From Actinophytocola sp045807065 (lineage in GTDB: Bacteria; Actinomycetota; Actinomycetes; Mycobacteriales; Pseudonocardiaceae): a stretch of 49,834 nucleotides of DNA. The notes under the pieces are model-generated. The model had not been told where the DNA came from and ran no database searches. It saw only the letters and a list, made by a program, of their open reading frames with translations. The position numbers and the translations under genes are program-made. Below, piece after piece: positions 39,807 through 48,050 of the stretch (positions are counted from its first letter, which is position 1; each line of letters opens with the position of its first letter). Location: NCBI RefSeq assembly GCF_045807065.1, contig NZ_JBJMIE010000031.1, forward strand, positions 1 through 49,834, written 5' to 3'.

Positions 39807-42269
39807 CAGGCGCTTCCAGTCGCCGAAGGCGGAGCCGGGTCCGGTCTGGCTGTTGACGTACACGACACCGGCGCCGTCGGTGCAGACGACCGACATCGTG
39901 GCGTCGTGGCCGGTCAGGATCTCCGGGTCACCGGTCAGGGTTGGGCCGGAGTTCAGCTGGGCCGGGCCGTCGATGCCGGCGCCCTCGTAGGCGGCGCCGA
40001 TGAGAACCACGGCTCCGGTCGTGGTCCGGGCCGCGATCTCGGCGCCACCGGCCGCGTTGACGGTGGTGGCCGGCGAGCCCACGACGCTGGTCCCGAGACC
40101 GAGCGGTCCCCACTGGCCGAACGACGAGCCCGCGAACGACTGCCCGTTGAGGTACAGGTTTCCGTCGGCCGCGATGACGAAGATCTTCATGATGCCGTCC
40201 GCGGTGATGACGACGGCCGGGTCACCGGTCACCGCCAGTCCGCCGTCCGCGATGCGAGCCCAGCTGTTGATCCCGGCGCCCTCGTAGGCCGCGCCGATGC
40301 CGACGACTCCCCCGTCCGCGGTGCGGGCGTAGACCGAGACGCCGCCGCCCGCGTTGACCAGCGCACACGGCCGGCCGGCGACCAAGGTGCCGCCGAGGTC
40401 GAGCGGGCCCCACGGAACGAACGACGAACCGGCGAACGACTGCCCGCTCAGGGACAGGTTCCCGTCGGTGTCCACGGCGAAGACCTTCATGATGCCGTCG
40501 GCGGTGAGCACGGCGGTCGGGTCGCCGGCGACGCTGCCGCCCAGGTCGGCCCAGCCGCTGAACGGGGCACCGGCGCTCGACTGGCTGTTGATCCGCACGT
40601 GTCCGGTGCGGTCGCGGGCGAACACCGAGGTGCCGCCGGTGGCGTTCACCAGGGCCCACGGGCGCCCGGTGAACGTGCCGGCGCCCTCGAGTGGCTGACC
40701 GTTGAGGTAGACGTTGCCGTCGCCGTGTATCTGGAACGACTGCAGGCCGGTGGGCGCGAGCACGGTGGAGCCGCCGTGGCCGGTGGTCAGGGCCACCACC
40801 GGAGCCCAGGGGCCGAAGGCGGAGCCGGGGCTGGACTGGGCGGTCACATAGGTGTTGCTGTCGAGAGTGGGCGCGAAGACCTTCATCGTGCCGTCGGTGT
40901 CCAGGACGATGTGGGGATCGCCGGCGAAGGTCGCACCGGAGGCGAGCAACGCGACGCTGTCGATTCCGCCGCCCTCCCGCACCGCGGCGACGAGCGCGAC
41001 CGGCCCGGCCGTGGTCCGGACCGCGACCTCCGCACCCCCGCCCGCGTTGACGGTGGCCCACGGCGACCCGGTCACCACGGTTCCCGGCGCGAGCGGGTAC
41101 CACGGGCTGAACGCCGAGCCGGCGGCGGACTGGCCGCTGAAGTACAGCTTGCCGTCGGCGGCCGTGTCGAAGACCTTCATGACGCCGTCCGCGGTCATGA
41201 CCGCCGTGGGGTCACCCGTCAGCGCGGCCGCCGGGCGGCCGAGGTCGGCCTGGCCGCCGATACCGTCGCCTTCGTGGCTCGCGCCGATCGCGGTGACCGT
41301 GCCGCCGCTCGTGCGGGCGAACACCTCCGCGCCGCCACCCGCGTTGACCATCGCCCACGGTCGGCCGGTCAACGCGACGCCGTTGGTCAGCTTCCCCCAG
41401 GGGCTGAACGCCGAGCCGGGAGCGGACTGGCCGCTGAAGTACAGGTTCCCGTCCGGGCCGACCGCGAAGACCTTCATGATGCCGTCGGCGGTCATGATGG
41501 CCGACGGGTCGCCCGCCGCGCTGCCGCCGAGGTCCGCCCAGCCGCTGAACGAGGCGCCGGCGCCGTTCTGGCTGGTGATGACGATGTGCCCGTCAGCGCG
41601 TCGCGCGTAGACGGAGGTGCCGCCGGTGGGGTTGATCAGCGCCCACGGCCTGCCGGTCAGGTTGCCCGCCGTGCTCAAGGGCACCCACCCGCAGAACGGG
41701 GTGCCCGGGGTGGTCTGCCCGCTGACGTAGAGGTTGCCGTCCGGTCTGATCTGGAACGTCTGCCGCTCGGTGGGAGTCAGGACGGCCTGCCCACCCTGCC
41801 GCACCGGATAGGCCGCCGGTGGCGGCGGCGCGTCGTCGACGATGTTGCGGTAGCGGTAGGCGGTGTACTCGCTGCTCGGGTGACTGTCGAACTCCCCCGC
41901 GTTGATGCTGGTGTGGTCGTGATGCACGACTTTGCCGCCGAATGTGTAGTACCAGAAGTGCACGTGGTCGGAGTCCCAGCTGTCGAACAGGAACGCGTGC
42001 TCACCGGGGTCGGTCAGGAAGTCCCCGGCCTTGAGGTCGGCGCGGCTGATCTTGATGCCGTCCCGGGGCAACGTGGCCGAGGTGTCGCTGTTGTCGAGGT
42101 TCAGCGCCATCGAGACGTAGCCGGAACAGTCGGTGCGATACCGCCGGCCCTGCGGATCCGGCGCTGTCGCGCTCTGGTCGTACTGAATGCCCTTGTTGAA
42201 CCAGAAGCGTGCCCGGCTGATGACCTCGGCGCGGCTGATCGGCCCGCCGACGGACTGTGATTGTGACAT
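39801..42269 (-). CDS. NlpC/P60-like protein with two seven-bladed beta-propellers
   Basis: An 822-aa protein. Residues 10-145 form an NlpC/P60-like domain with catalytic Cys48 in RYRTDCSGYVSMALN and a His in DPGEHAFLF. After a Pro-rich linker (APPPPAAYPVRQGG) come 14 repeats of about 45 residues with the core DGNLYFSGQSAPGSAFSPWG. The order of long and variant repeats is the same in repeats 1-7 and 8-14, indicating two tandem, PLL/tectonin-like seven-bladed propellers made by duplication. No signal peptide is present from any plausible start (ATG 42269 or a GTG 18 nt upstream), so export, if any, uses another route. It probably binds glycan through the propellers and cleaves a peptide or amide bond. 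Divergent from an XRE membrane protein. Confidence 0.8.
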   Translation of the reverse strand: MSQSQSVGGPISRAEVISRARFWFNKGIQYDQSATAPDPQGRRYRTDCSGYVSMALNLDNSDTSATLPRDGIKISRADLKAGDFLTDPGEHAFLFDSWDSDHVHFWYYTFGGKVVHHDHTSINAGEFDSHPSSEYTAYRYRNIVDDAPPPPAAYPVRQGGQAVLTPTERQTFQIRPDGNLYVSGQTTPGTPFCGWVPLSTAGNLTGRPWALINPTGGTSVYARRADGHIVITSQNGAGASFSGWADLGGSAAGDPSAIMTADGIMKVFAVGPDGNLYFSGQSAPGSAFSPWGKLTNGVALTGRPWAMVNAGGGAEVFARTSGGTVTAIGASHEGDGIGGQADLGRPAAALTGDPTAVMTADGVMKVFDTAADGKLYFSGQSAAGSAFSPWYPLAPGTVVTGSPWATVNAGGGAEVAVRTTAGPVALVAAVREGGGIDSVALLASGATFAGDPHIVLDTDGTMKVFAPTLDSNTYVTAQSSPGSAFGPWAPVVALTTGHGGSTVLAPTGLQSFQIHGDGNVYLNGQPLEGAGTFTGRPWALVNATGGTSVFARDRTGHVRINSQSSAGAPFSGWADLGGSVAGDPTAVLTADGIMKVFAVDTDGNLSLSGQSFAGSSFVPWGPLDLGGTLVAGRPCALVNAGGGVSVYARTADGGVVGIGAAYEGAGINSWARIADGGLAVTGDPAVVITADGIMKIFVIAADGNLYLNGQSFAGSSFGQWGPLGLGTSVVGSPATTVNAAGGAEIAARTTTGAVVLIGAAYEGAGIDGPAQLNSGPTLTGDPEILTGHDATMSVVCTDGAGVVYVNSQTGPGSAFGDWKRLS

Positions 42270-42490
42270 GTCCGCATCGTGTGCCACTCGTGCGGACTCC
42301 GGCCACGATCGAACCGAGACTCGGGACACCGCCGGGACATCCAGCGTCCTGACCTGGCATGACCCACCGCGTCGGGACTGTTGCGGGACAGCTCGAGACC
42401 GCCGCCGTGGACACCGCGCGTCGTCCGGTGCGACACTTTCGGGTCAGGCGCACTGGGGAGCTGCGCCGGCGAACGCAGGGGGACTGGGGT

Positions 42491-43183
42491 ATGCGTGGCG
42501 AACTCGCGGCTGAGTTGCGACGGTTGCAGACCGCGTCGGGGATGAGCCTGCGCCAGTTGGAACGCGAGACCCACGCCAGCAGTTCGTCGTTGTCCCGGTA
42601 CCTGTCCGGCCGGACGGTGCCGCCGTGGTCGGTGGTCGAGTCGTTGTGCCGGGTCGCCGAAGGCAGACCGGACGACCTGCGCCCGCTGTGGGAGCGCGCG
42701 AAGACGAACCCGACCCAGCCGGCGGATCCGGCACCTCAACCCGAACGGACTCCGCGCCGACACAGACGCTTCCTGGTGTTCGCCGGCGGTGTGCTCACCG
42801 GCGTCGCGTTGGCCCTGGCGACCATGCTCGTTCCCGCGGTTCGCACCATGCTCGGCATCTCGTTCCAGGACGTGCCCGCCGACCCGTACTACCGGGTGGC
42901 GTTCCTGAGCCGCGACAAGGACGGCTCGTTGCGGTCGGTCTGGATGAAGACCGGGGCCTGCCCCACCGGCGGCTGGCACCGACTGGTCACCAACGTGCCC
43001 GACACCGCCCGCTTCACCGCGACCAGCTATGTCATCGACGAGGCCGAGTGCCCGCTCAGCGTGTTCCTCGACGCCGACGGCCAGGGCCTCGGCCTGGCAC
43101 TCGACGCCGACCGGCGCGTACATGACCTCGACAGCCGCACCGACGGCCGCGTGTCCTCGCTGGTCGCCTACGACCATCGGTGA
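42491..43183 (+). CDS. XRE-family HTH protein with one membrane segment
   Basis: A 230-aa protein. Residues 1-70 are an XRE helix-turn-helix (ELAAELRRLQTASGMSLRQL, ERETHASSSSLSRYLSGRTV, WSVVESLCRVAEGRPDDLRP). A Pro-rich linker and one transmembrane helix (FLVFAGGVLTGVALALATML) follow, and then an extracytoplasmic domain of about 110 residues (VWMKTGACPTGGWHRLVTNV ... VIDEAECPLSVFLDADGQGL) with two Cys that could form a disulfide. GGGGG lies about 7 nt before the ATG. The topology suggests a membrane-anchored regulator sensing an external signal, perhaps controlling the divergent propeller gene. Confidence 0.85.
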   Translation: MRGELAAELRRLQTASGMSLRQLERETHASSSSLSRYLSGRTVPPWSVVESLCRVAEGRPDDLRPLWERAKTNPTQPADPAPQPERTPRRHRRFLVFAGGVLTGVALALATMLVPAVRTMLGISFQDVPADPYYRVAFLSRDKDGSLRSVWMKTGACPTGGWHRLVTNVPDTARFTATSYVIDEAECPLSVFLDADGQGLGLALDADRRVHDLDSRTDGRVSSLVAYDHR

Positions 43184-43275
43184 ACTCGGTTGAGGACATC
43201 GGCGAGCTTGTCCGGTGCGCTGATCACCGCCAGGTGGCCGGCGTCGAGGTCGATGACGTCCTGGCGCGGTAGTGC
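43168..43275 (-). pseudogene. Alpha/beta-hydrolase C-terminal fragment
   Basis: The minus frame ending TAG at 43168-43170 reads VIDLDAGHLAVISAPDKLAD, then VLNRVHRWS. The D-AGH-xxISxPxxLAD pattern is the catalytic-His tail of alpha/beta hydrolases. Only about 35 residues remain. Its end overlaps the 3' end of the XRE gene. From 43276 to 43450 a plus-strand scrap (DIRWFGCGGTAEVVDAARRL) is also seen, without assignment. Confidence 0.6.
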
Positions 43276-43453
43276 GGACTGGCAACGGGGACGCGAGCAC
43301 GACTTGGACATCCGGTGGTTCGGGTGCGGCGGCACCGCGGAGGTCGTGGACGCGGCGCGGCGGCTCGGGGTGCGGGTGATCGGTGTGGCCGGCCGGAGCC
43401 GCAGGGGTGCGAGGGCGTCGGCTGTCAGATGAGGTCGCTGAAGCGCGGCCGGG

Positions 43454-43753
43454 TCATGCGTCCGTACGGTAGCTGGCGGCGCGGTTCATCCAGCGTGTGC
43501 CCTCATCCTTGTCGCCGGCTTCGACGAGTTTCAGTCCGTAGCCCATCCAAGCGCCGAACGCGCTTTCGCCCCGCAGGCCGTCGATCGGCCAGTCGTCGCG
43601 GTCGTGGAGGGCGGCCAGTTCCGCGTACTCGGCGCGGACGGCGTCGTCGCTGAAGTCGCTCTCCCACAGCCGCTCGGCCCACAGGCGCAACGCCGACCAC
43701 AGCAGCCACAGGCGTCCGGTGTTGAACTCGGTCACCCGCCGCAGCCGGTGCAC
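43454..43753 (-). CDS. Hypothetical protein, possibly N-terminally truncated
   Basis: A 99-aa Trp-rich helical protein (FNTGRLWLLWSALRLWAERL, then YAELAALHDRDDWPIDGLRG and GLKLVEAGDKDEGTRWMNRA). The start is unclear: the GTG at 43753 has no ribosome site, and the frame stays open upstream to about 43800 with plausible sequence (ASLQGRLKTGTLGAEA). No family recognised. Confidence 0.45.
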   Translation of the reverse strand: MHRLRRVTEFNTGRLWLLWSALRLWAERLWESDFSDDAVRAEYAELAALHDRDDWPIDGLRGESAFGAWMGYGLKLVEAGDKDEGTRWMNRAASYRTDA

Positions 43754-43875
43754 CGCTTCGGCGCCGAGGGTGCCGGTTTTGAGGCGGCCCTGTAGTGACG
43801 CCCGGGCTGAAGCCGCCGCCTACGCTATCGTCGATCAGGCGGCGCGGATGAGAGCAGGGGAGGATCGCCTACCTC

Positions 43876-44382
43876 ATGTACGAGATTGCTTCGGAGTCGC
43901 CGTTCGCCTTGCTGTCGGACGACGAAACGCGTGCCTGGTATGCGTACATGAAGGTGAATCTGCGGCTGCGGTACGAGATGAATCGCCAGTTGCGGGCCGA
44001 TCACGGGCTTTCCCTCGCTGATTTCGACGTTCTGGTGGCCTTGATCAGCGACGAGCAGACGACCCTGTCGGTTTCCGACCTGGCCATCCGCATCGGGTGG
44101 GAACGCAGCCGCGTCAGCCACCAGGTCCGCCGCATGGCGGACCGGGCCCTGGTCGAGACCACTGTCAGTGAAGCCGACAAGCGAGTCACCGTGGTGTCAC
44201 TCACGCCCGCAGGACGCGACACACTCGCCGCGGCATCTCGAAGTCACGTCGCTCTTGTGCGGAGGATGTTCCTCGATACGCTCGACAGCCGCAGCGCCCG
44301 GCAAATCGCCCTGTTGTTCGAACAGATCTACGACAATCTCATCACCCACGGCACGCTGCCACGTCCAGCCGATCACCCGTGA
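43876..44382 (+). CDS. MarR-family transcriptional regulator
   Basis: A 168-aa MarR-type winged-helix regulator. N-terminal dimer helix ETRAWYAYMKVNLRLRYEMN, then LSLADFDVLVALISDEQTTL, SVSDLAIRIGWERSRVSHQV (recognition helix), RRMADRALVETTVSEADKRV (wing, with the D-KR motif) and VTVVSLTPAGRDTL. The ATG lies about 12 nt after GGAGGAT. It sits upstream of a broken NmrA gene and near two NTF2 genes whose shared promoter holds a palindrome (45100-45119) that would suit a MarR dimer. Confidence 0.9.
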   Translation: MYEIASESPFALLSDDETRAWYAYMKVNLRLRYEMNRQLRADHGLSLADFDVLVALISDEQTTLSVSDLAIRIGWERSRVSHQVRRMADRALVETTVSEADKRVTVVSLTPAGRDTLAAASRSHVALVRRMFLDTLDSRSARQIALLFEQIYDNLITHGTLPRPADHP

Positions 44383-44394
44383 CCTGCACCGCGC

Positions 44395-44700
44395 TCACCG
44401 TTTTCGCCGCCGCCGCGCAAGGCCCAGCACCGATGGCTGCATCAGGGCGGTGGCGGTGAAATCCGCGGTGTAGGCGGGGAATCTTCGCCGGGTCGATGAT
44501 GGCCGTCGCGCAGATCGCCCCGATGTCCTCGACCGCGATCATCTGCAACGGGGAACCGGGCACCAGTGGATACCGAGACGGCATCCTGCAGAGCGCGCGC
44601 ACCCCGACCCGGGCCGCAAGCAGTTGCTTCGCGACCGCGCCGCCTGCTGCCCTGTCGCACCCACGACGGCGGGACGCAGAAGTCCTGAACTCAACGGGCC
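44395..44700 (-). pseudogene. NmrA-like NAD(P)-binding protein, deleted and frameshifted
   Basis: Minus strand, in successive frames: VVGATGQQ, then GGAVAKQLLAARVGVRALCR after a one-base loss; PLQMIAVEDIGAICATAIID; then a second shift to AYTADFTATALMQPSVLGLA ending at 44395. These are the dinucleotide motif, the substrate-side motif and the C-terminus of NmrA/HSCARG-like proteins, which normally span about 280 residues. About two thirds of the middle is missing. Confidence 0.7.
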
Positions 44701-44724
44701 CTCCTCAGCCGCCGCACTCAACGA

Positions 44725-45081
44725 TCACGGGGTGATGATCGTGTAGACCTTCGCGATGAGCCCGCTCTCGACCAGGCAGATGTCCATGCCCCGGACGACC
44801 GGCGCCTGCCCTTCCGGCCCGAAGGTCCAAGCCAGGAAGCCGAGATCATGGTTGACGAAGATGGGCCCGCCTTCCGCGAACACGAAATCGGGTGCTTCGT
44901 CGAGCAGCCTCTGCGCCTTGGCGTTCAGTGCCTCGCGCCCCACCACAATCTTTTCCGGGTCGGCGAAGACGACGTCGTCGGTGTAGGTGCGCTCGACCGC
45001 TGCGGCGCGCCGCAGCGGGTCGCGCTCCCCGAAGACTTCGTGCAGGTTCGCCTTCATCAGCGATTCGATCTCGTCGGACAT
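44725..45081 (-). CDS. NTF2/SnoaL-like protein 3
   Basis: A 118-aa single NTF2 domain, ATG with GGAGAACG upstream. SLMKANLHEVFGERDPLRRA, then VERTYTDDVVFADPEKIVVG, FVFAEGGPIFVNHDLGFLAW and VVRGMDICLVESGLIAKVYT follow the usual helix-strand order of nuclear transport factor 2 family proteins of this length. Probably a small isomerase, dehydratase or binding protein. Divergent from the gene at 45164 across an inverted repeat. Confidence 0.85.
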   Translation of the reverse strand: MSDEIESLMKANLHEVFGERDPLRRAAAVERTYTDDVVFADPEKIVVGREALNAKAQRLLDEAPDFVFAEGGPIFVNHDLGFLAWTFGPEGQAPVVRGMDICLVESGLIAKVYTIITP

Positions 45082-45099
45082 CGTTCTCCCGTTCTCAAA

Positions 45100-45119
45100 T
45101 TACGTGAAGTATCATGTAA
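45100..45119. promoter_or_regulatory. 8-4-8 inverted repeat in a divergent promoter
   Basis: TTACGTGA (45100-45107), spacer AGTA, TCATGTAA (45112-45119). One mismatch between arms. It lies between the divergent NTF2-like genes starting at 45081 and 45164, where a dimeric repressor such as the nearby MarR protein could control both. Confidence 0.6.
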
Positions 45120-45163
45120 GTTCTGGCTGGCGGTCAAGGTCGCCTCGCGCGGGAAGGAGCTTC

Positions 45164-45544
45164 GTGGACGACACGATCGTGCAGACACTGGTGGACCGGT
45201 TCGCGATCCGCGAAGTGATCGACGCCTACGCCCGGCACGCCGACCGGCGTGAACCGCTGGAGCAAGCTGCGACCTTCACTGTCGATGGCCGCGTGACGCT
45301 TTACGATGGTGATCCACAGACTCGCGAACCGCTGCAGACCATCCAGGGGCGCGACGCGCTGGCTTCCACGTTCGCCGGCCTGATCGAGCAGTACGAAGCC
45401 ACGACGTACCTCAACGGACAACCCACGATCGGCTTCGACCACGACGGCCGGGCTCACGGTGAGACGTACTGCATAACGTTCCACCGCTTGCGGGAGGACG
45501 GACAGCAGTTCCTCCTGACCATGGCCATCCGGTACCTCGACTGA
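45164..45544 (+). CDS. NTF2/SnoaL-like protein 4
   Basis: A 126-aa NTF2-like protein starting at GTG with AAGGAG 5 nt upstream. VQTLVDRFAIREVIDAYARH, FTVDGRVTLYDGDPQTREPL, TIQGRDALASTFAGLIEQYE, ATTYLNGQPTIGFDHDGRAH and GETYCITFHRLREDGQQFLL match the SnoaL_4-like layout, including the conserved Y-x-H near residue 25. Such proteins are often small hydratases, isomerases or partners of oxidoreductases. Divergent from 44725. Confidence 0.85.
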   Translation: MDDTIVQTLVDRFAIREVIDAYARHADRREPLEQAATFTVDGRVTLYDGDPQTREPLQTIQGRDALASTFAGLIEQYEATTYLNGQPTIGFDHDGRAHGETYCITFHRLREDGQQFLLTMAIRYLD

Positions 45545-45966
45545 GGTTCCCCCCCAGATCGTGGAGGCATTGGCTGCGGGTCAGTACGAAGTCGACGTAT
45601 CAGTGGCGGCGTCGCTGGCGCGCTGGTGGGATGGCGGGCGCTGGCGTCGAAGGGTCCGGGTGGGTCGAGGTGTCGCCTCGGCGGCGGGGTGAGCCGACTG
45701 CGGACCAGCGCCACTCCTCGGCAGCCGGGTCCCGGGGTCGGCGTAGCCGAAGCACCACGCGTCGAACGGCACCGCCCGTCGCGCCGGCAGAGTTGGACGG
45801 TCCAGCGGCGACGCTCCCGGACTGGGTCCACACCGTCGGCGACCGCGTCAGGACCGTCTTGGGCTAGCCGCGCGTCTACAGCAAGCTCGAACTCCTTGCC
45901 GGCGTACTCGGTCTATCCCGTGAACGCGGGATGGGATTCGCCGGTCGGAGCCGGCAGCCTGGAACC
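45545..45966 (-). other. Gene-poor interval with a GAF/LuxR-type regulator scrap
   Basis: On the minus strand around 45700-45775 the frame VPFDAWCFGYADPGTRLPRS matches the start of GAF-like domains in actinomycete LuxR-type regulators (FDAWCWxxxDPxTLLPxS). No more of the gene was found. The rest of the interval shows no recognisable feature. Confidence 0.4.
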
Positions 45967-47223
45967 ATGATTCTCAACGTGTTGGACTTCGGCGCGACAG
46001 GTGATGGCCGCACTGACGACAGCGCCGCCATTCAGGCTGCGATCGACGCCGCGACCGGAAGAAGTGACCCGGCGACGACGAGCCGGGTGCCGACCGGCGT
46101 CGTGTATCTCCCGGCCGGTTCCTACCGCTGTGGCACCTCTCTGCGGGTCCGGTCGGTGCAGGGATTCCATCTGGTCGGTGCGGGTCCGAACCTGACGGCG
46201 ATCGAGGTCGCCGACGGCGCCAGGCTGGACAGCCTGCTGGAGATCGACGGCGCGGTCGACGGGATCTTCGAGGCATTCACCCTCAGGACGAGGGACACCG
46301 CCGGCACGGACTTCGTGGACAAGATGTTCTACCTACACTGGAGCGGACCGGCGGGACCCGCCCACCGCTCGACCTCCAACAACTCCGTGCGCGACGTTAC
46401 GATCACGGGCGGCCACTTCCGCACCGGCTTCGCCGTCGGCAGTGAGCCCGCCGACAACGGGTGGCAATGCGACGGGACGGTGTTCCGGCAGTGCTTGGTC
46501 AGCGGCGTCATACCAGCGGCCGGACTCCCGCTGCCGCCGGATCCTGGCCAGCCCCGGAACCCCACCCAGTGGGACAAGATCCCGGCGGCGGTGCTGCAGA
46601 ACGGCTGGGAGATCGGCAACGGGACGCACGGCAACAACATCGACCACTTCCTCTACGCCTGTTCCTGGGCACACGTACGGAACGGGCTGCGGCTGAACGC
46701 TTCCAACGCGACGCTGCACGGGGCGCAACCGGCGGGCGCACTGCTGGACCTGAACTTCTCCGGGTCCGCCCATCCGATCGTCATCGAGGGACTGCGGTCG
46801 GAGATGGCCGGTGCGCTCCTGGACCACGGCGGTGGCGCCGCCGACAGCCACGTGACATTGCGAAACGTCAACTGGGGTGCGCTGGGAATGGTCGGACGGA
46901 CGCAGAACCCGCATTTCCCGGCCTGGATCAGGCGAGCCTGCTCCGGCACTCTGCACCTGGAGAACGTGGTCTGCGAAGGCTCCCGCGCGGAGGTCACACC
47001 CGCCATCGACCTGAACTCGCCCGGCGGCAACGCGTTGTCCTGCGTGGCGACCGGCGTCGCCGCGCAGTCGCCGGTCGGATCCGCATTCGTACCAGGCCCC
47101 GGAACCCAGCTCACGATCATGAACTACCACGAACGGGACAAGGACCACGTCATCACCGCGATCACCCCGCTCCGGATGATGCACGGCCCAAAGGTGATCT
47201 TCGAGGTGCCGCCCGCGGCCTGA
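45967..47223 (+). CDS. Right-handed beta-helix (pectate-lyase-3-like) protein without signal peptide
   Basis: A 418-aa protein. The first residues, ILNVLDFGATGDGRTDDSAA, are the hallmark of the pectate lyase 3/tailspike-like beta-helix fold, followed by GVVYLPAGSYRCGTSLRVRS, FHLVGAGPNLTAIEV and strand repeats such as VRDVTITGGHFRTGFAVG and HVTLRNVNWG. No Sec or Tat signal precedes the domain, either from ATG 45967 or from ATG 45931. Enzymes of this fold cleave polysaccharides, and phage tailspikes use it for receptor binding. It lies 0.8 kb upstream of the contractile-tail genes on the same strand and might be related to them. Confidence 0.8.
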   Translation: MILNVLDFGATGDGRTDDSAAIQAAIDAATGRSDPATTSRVPTGVVYLPAGSYRCGTSLRVRSVQGFHLVGAGPNLTAIEVADGARLDSLLEIDGAVDGIFEAFTLRTRDTAGTDFVDKMFYLHWSGPAGPAHRSTSNNSVRDVTITGGHFRTGFAVGSEPADNGWQCDGTVFRQCLVSGVIPAAGLPLPPDPGQPRNPTQWDKIPAAVLQNGWEIGNGTHGNNIDHFLYACSWAHVRNGLRLNASNATLHGAQPAGALLDLNFSGSAHPIVIEGLRSEMAGALLDHGGGAADSHVTLRNVNWGALGMVGRTQNPHFPAWIRRACSGTLHLENVVCEGSRAEVTPAIDLNSPGGNALSCVATGVAAQSPVGSAFVPGPGTQLTIMNYHERDKDHVITAITPLRMMHGPKVIFEVPPAA

Positions 47224-48050
47224 CGACCTCGGCGCCGCGGTCACGACGGGTCGGCCCAGCCGCAGCCGATGCGCGGGCGCCGGCTGAGCTGACTGACTGG
47301 CGGTGGGGTGGGCAGTGGCAGCGGACACCGAGCCGGGCAGGTAGGTTCCGGTCACGCCGGTAAGCCGGCGGTGGTGATCTCGACCCGCACGCCTCCAGTT
47401 GCCGGCCGTCCGGGACGGTGACGACCTCAGTCGCGGTGGACTTGTGCGGGTCGATACCGATCTTGAGTTCCGTCGGTGTTGCGATGGTCCGCCGCGGTCC
47501 TCCGTCAGCGCGGCCGCCGCCCTCGCGGACTTTCGCGGCACGGGGAAGCCGGCGCACGTGTGCCTGGTCGACCCCCGCGACGACTCCGTGACACTGCGCC
47601 TCGCCTTGCGGTCCGAAAAGGACAGTCATCCGCCGGTTCCCTCGTCCCCACCGGACTCCCGTACGACCGCACGATGGCGCCGATGTACTGCGTGCCGGCC
47701 GACATCGACGCCGACGGCGACCTCGACGTCGAGCATCGCCGCGAGTTGACCGATTCGATGCCGGACGGTGTTACGGTGCCCTTAAGGGCGGCGGCGGATG
47801 AAGTGGTAGACGGTGGTGATGCCGAACTGCTACCGCGATGTCCAACCGGGACGTACATGTCGTGCCCGCTGTGGTCAACGGCGCGCGAATCCTAGAGCGA
47901 CCGCACGGTCACCTTCCGTTCTTGTCGACGGATTGTGGTCGGATTGTGGAACCGGACTGCTTAGGTGATTGGTGTTCGGGGGAACACACAGCCTTCTGTG
48001 CACAGGACCGTATCCGTTGTCCTGGATGTACTGGGAATTGGGATGACCAC
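47224..48050. other. Remnant-rich interval and leader of the tail-like operon
   Basis: Apart from the IS110 fragment, no intact gene is seen. A plus-strand scrap around 47640-47740 (GSLVPTGLPYDRTMAPMYCV, then PADIDADGDLDVE) looks protein-like but is unassigned. From about 47900 to 48050 the sequence is visibly less GC-rich and probably holds the promoter of the operon that begins at 48051. I could not define -35/-10 boxes with confidence. Confidence 0.4.
47360..47490 (-). pseudogene. IS110-family transposase, N-terminal fragment
   Basis: The minus frame reads TPTELKIGIDPHKSTATEVV, then TVPDGRQLEA. The GIDPHKxT motif is the first catalytic Asp region of IS110 (DEDD) transposases. A neighbouring frame continues RVEITTAGLPA for a few residues and then stops. 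The remainder of the transposase is absent. Confidence 0.7.

Noticed and set aside
39906..42260. A 784-aa plus-strand frame opposite the propeller gene
   Set aside because: It is the antisense of a repetitive GC-rich gene. Its repeats mirror the propeller repeats and show no domain.
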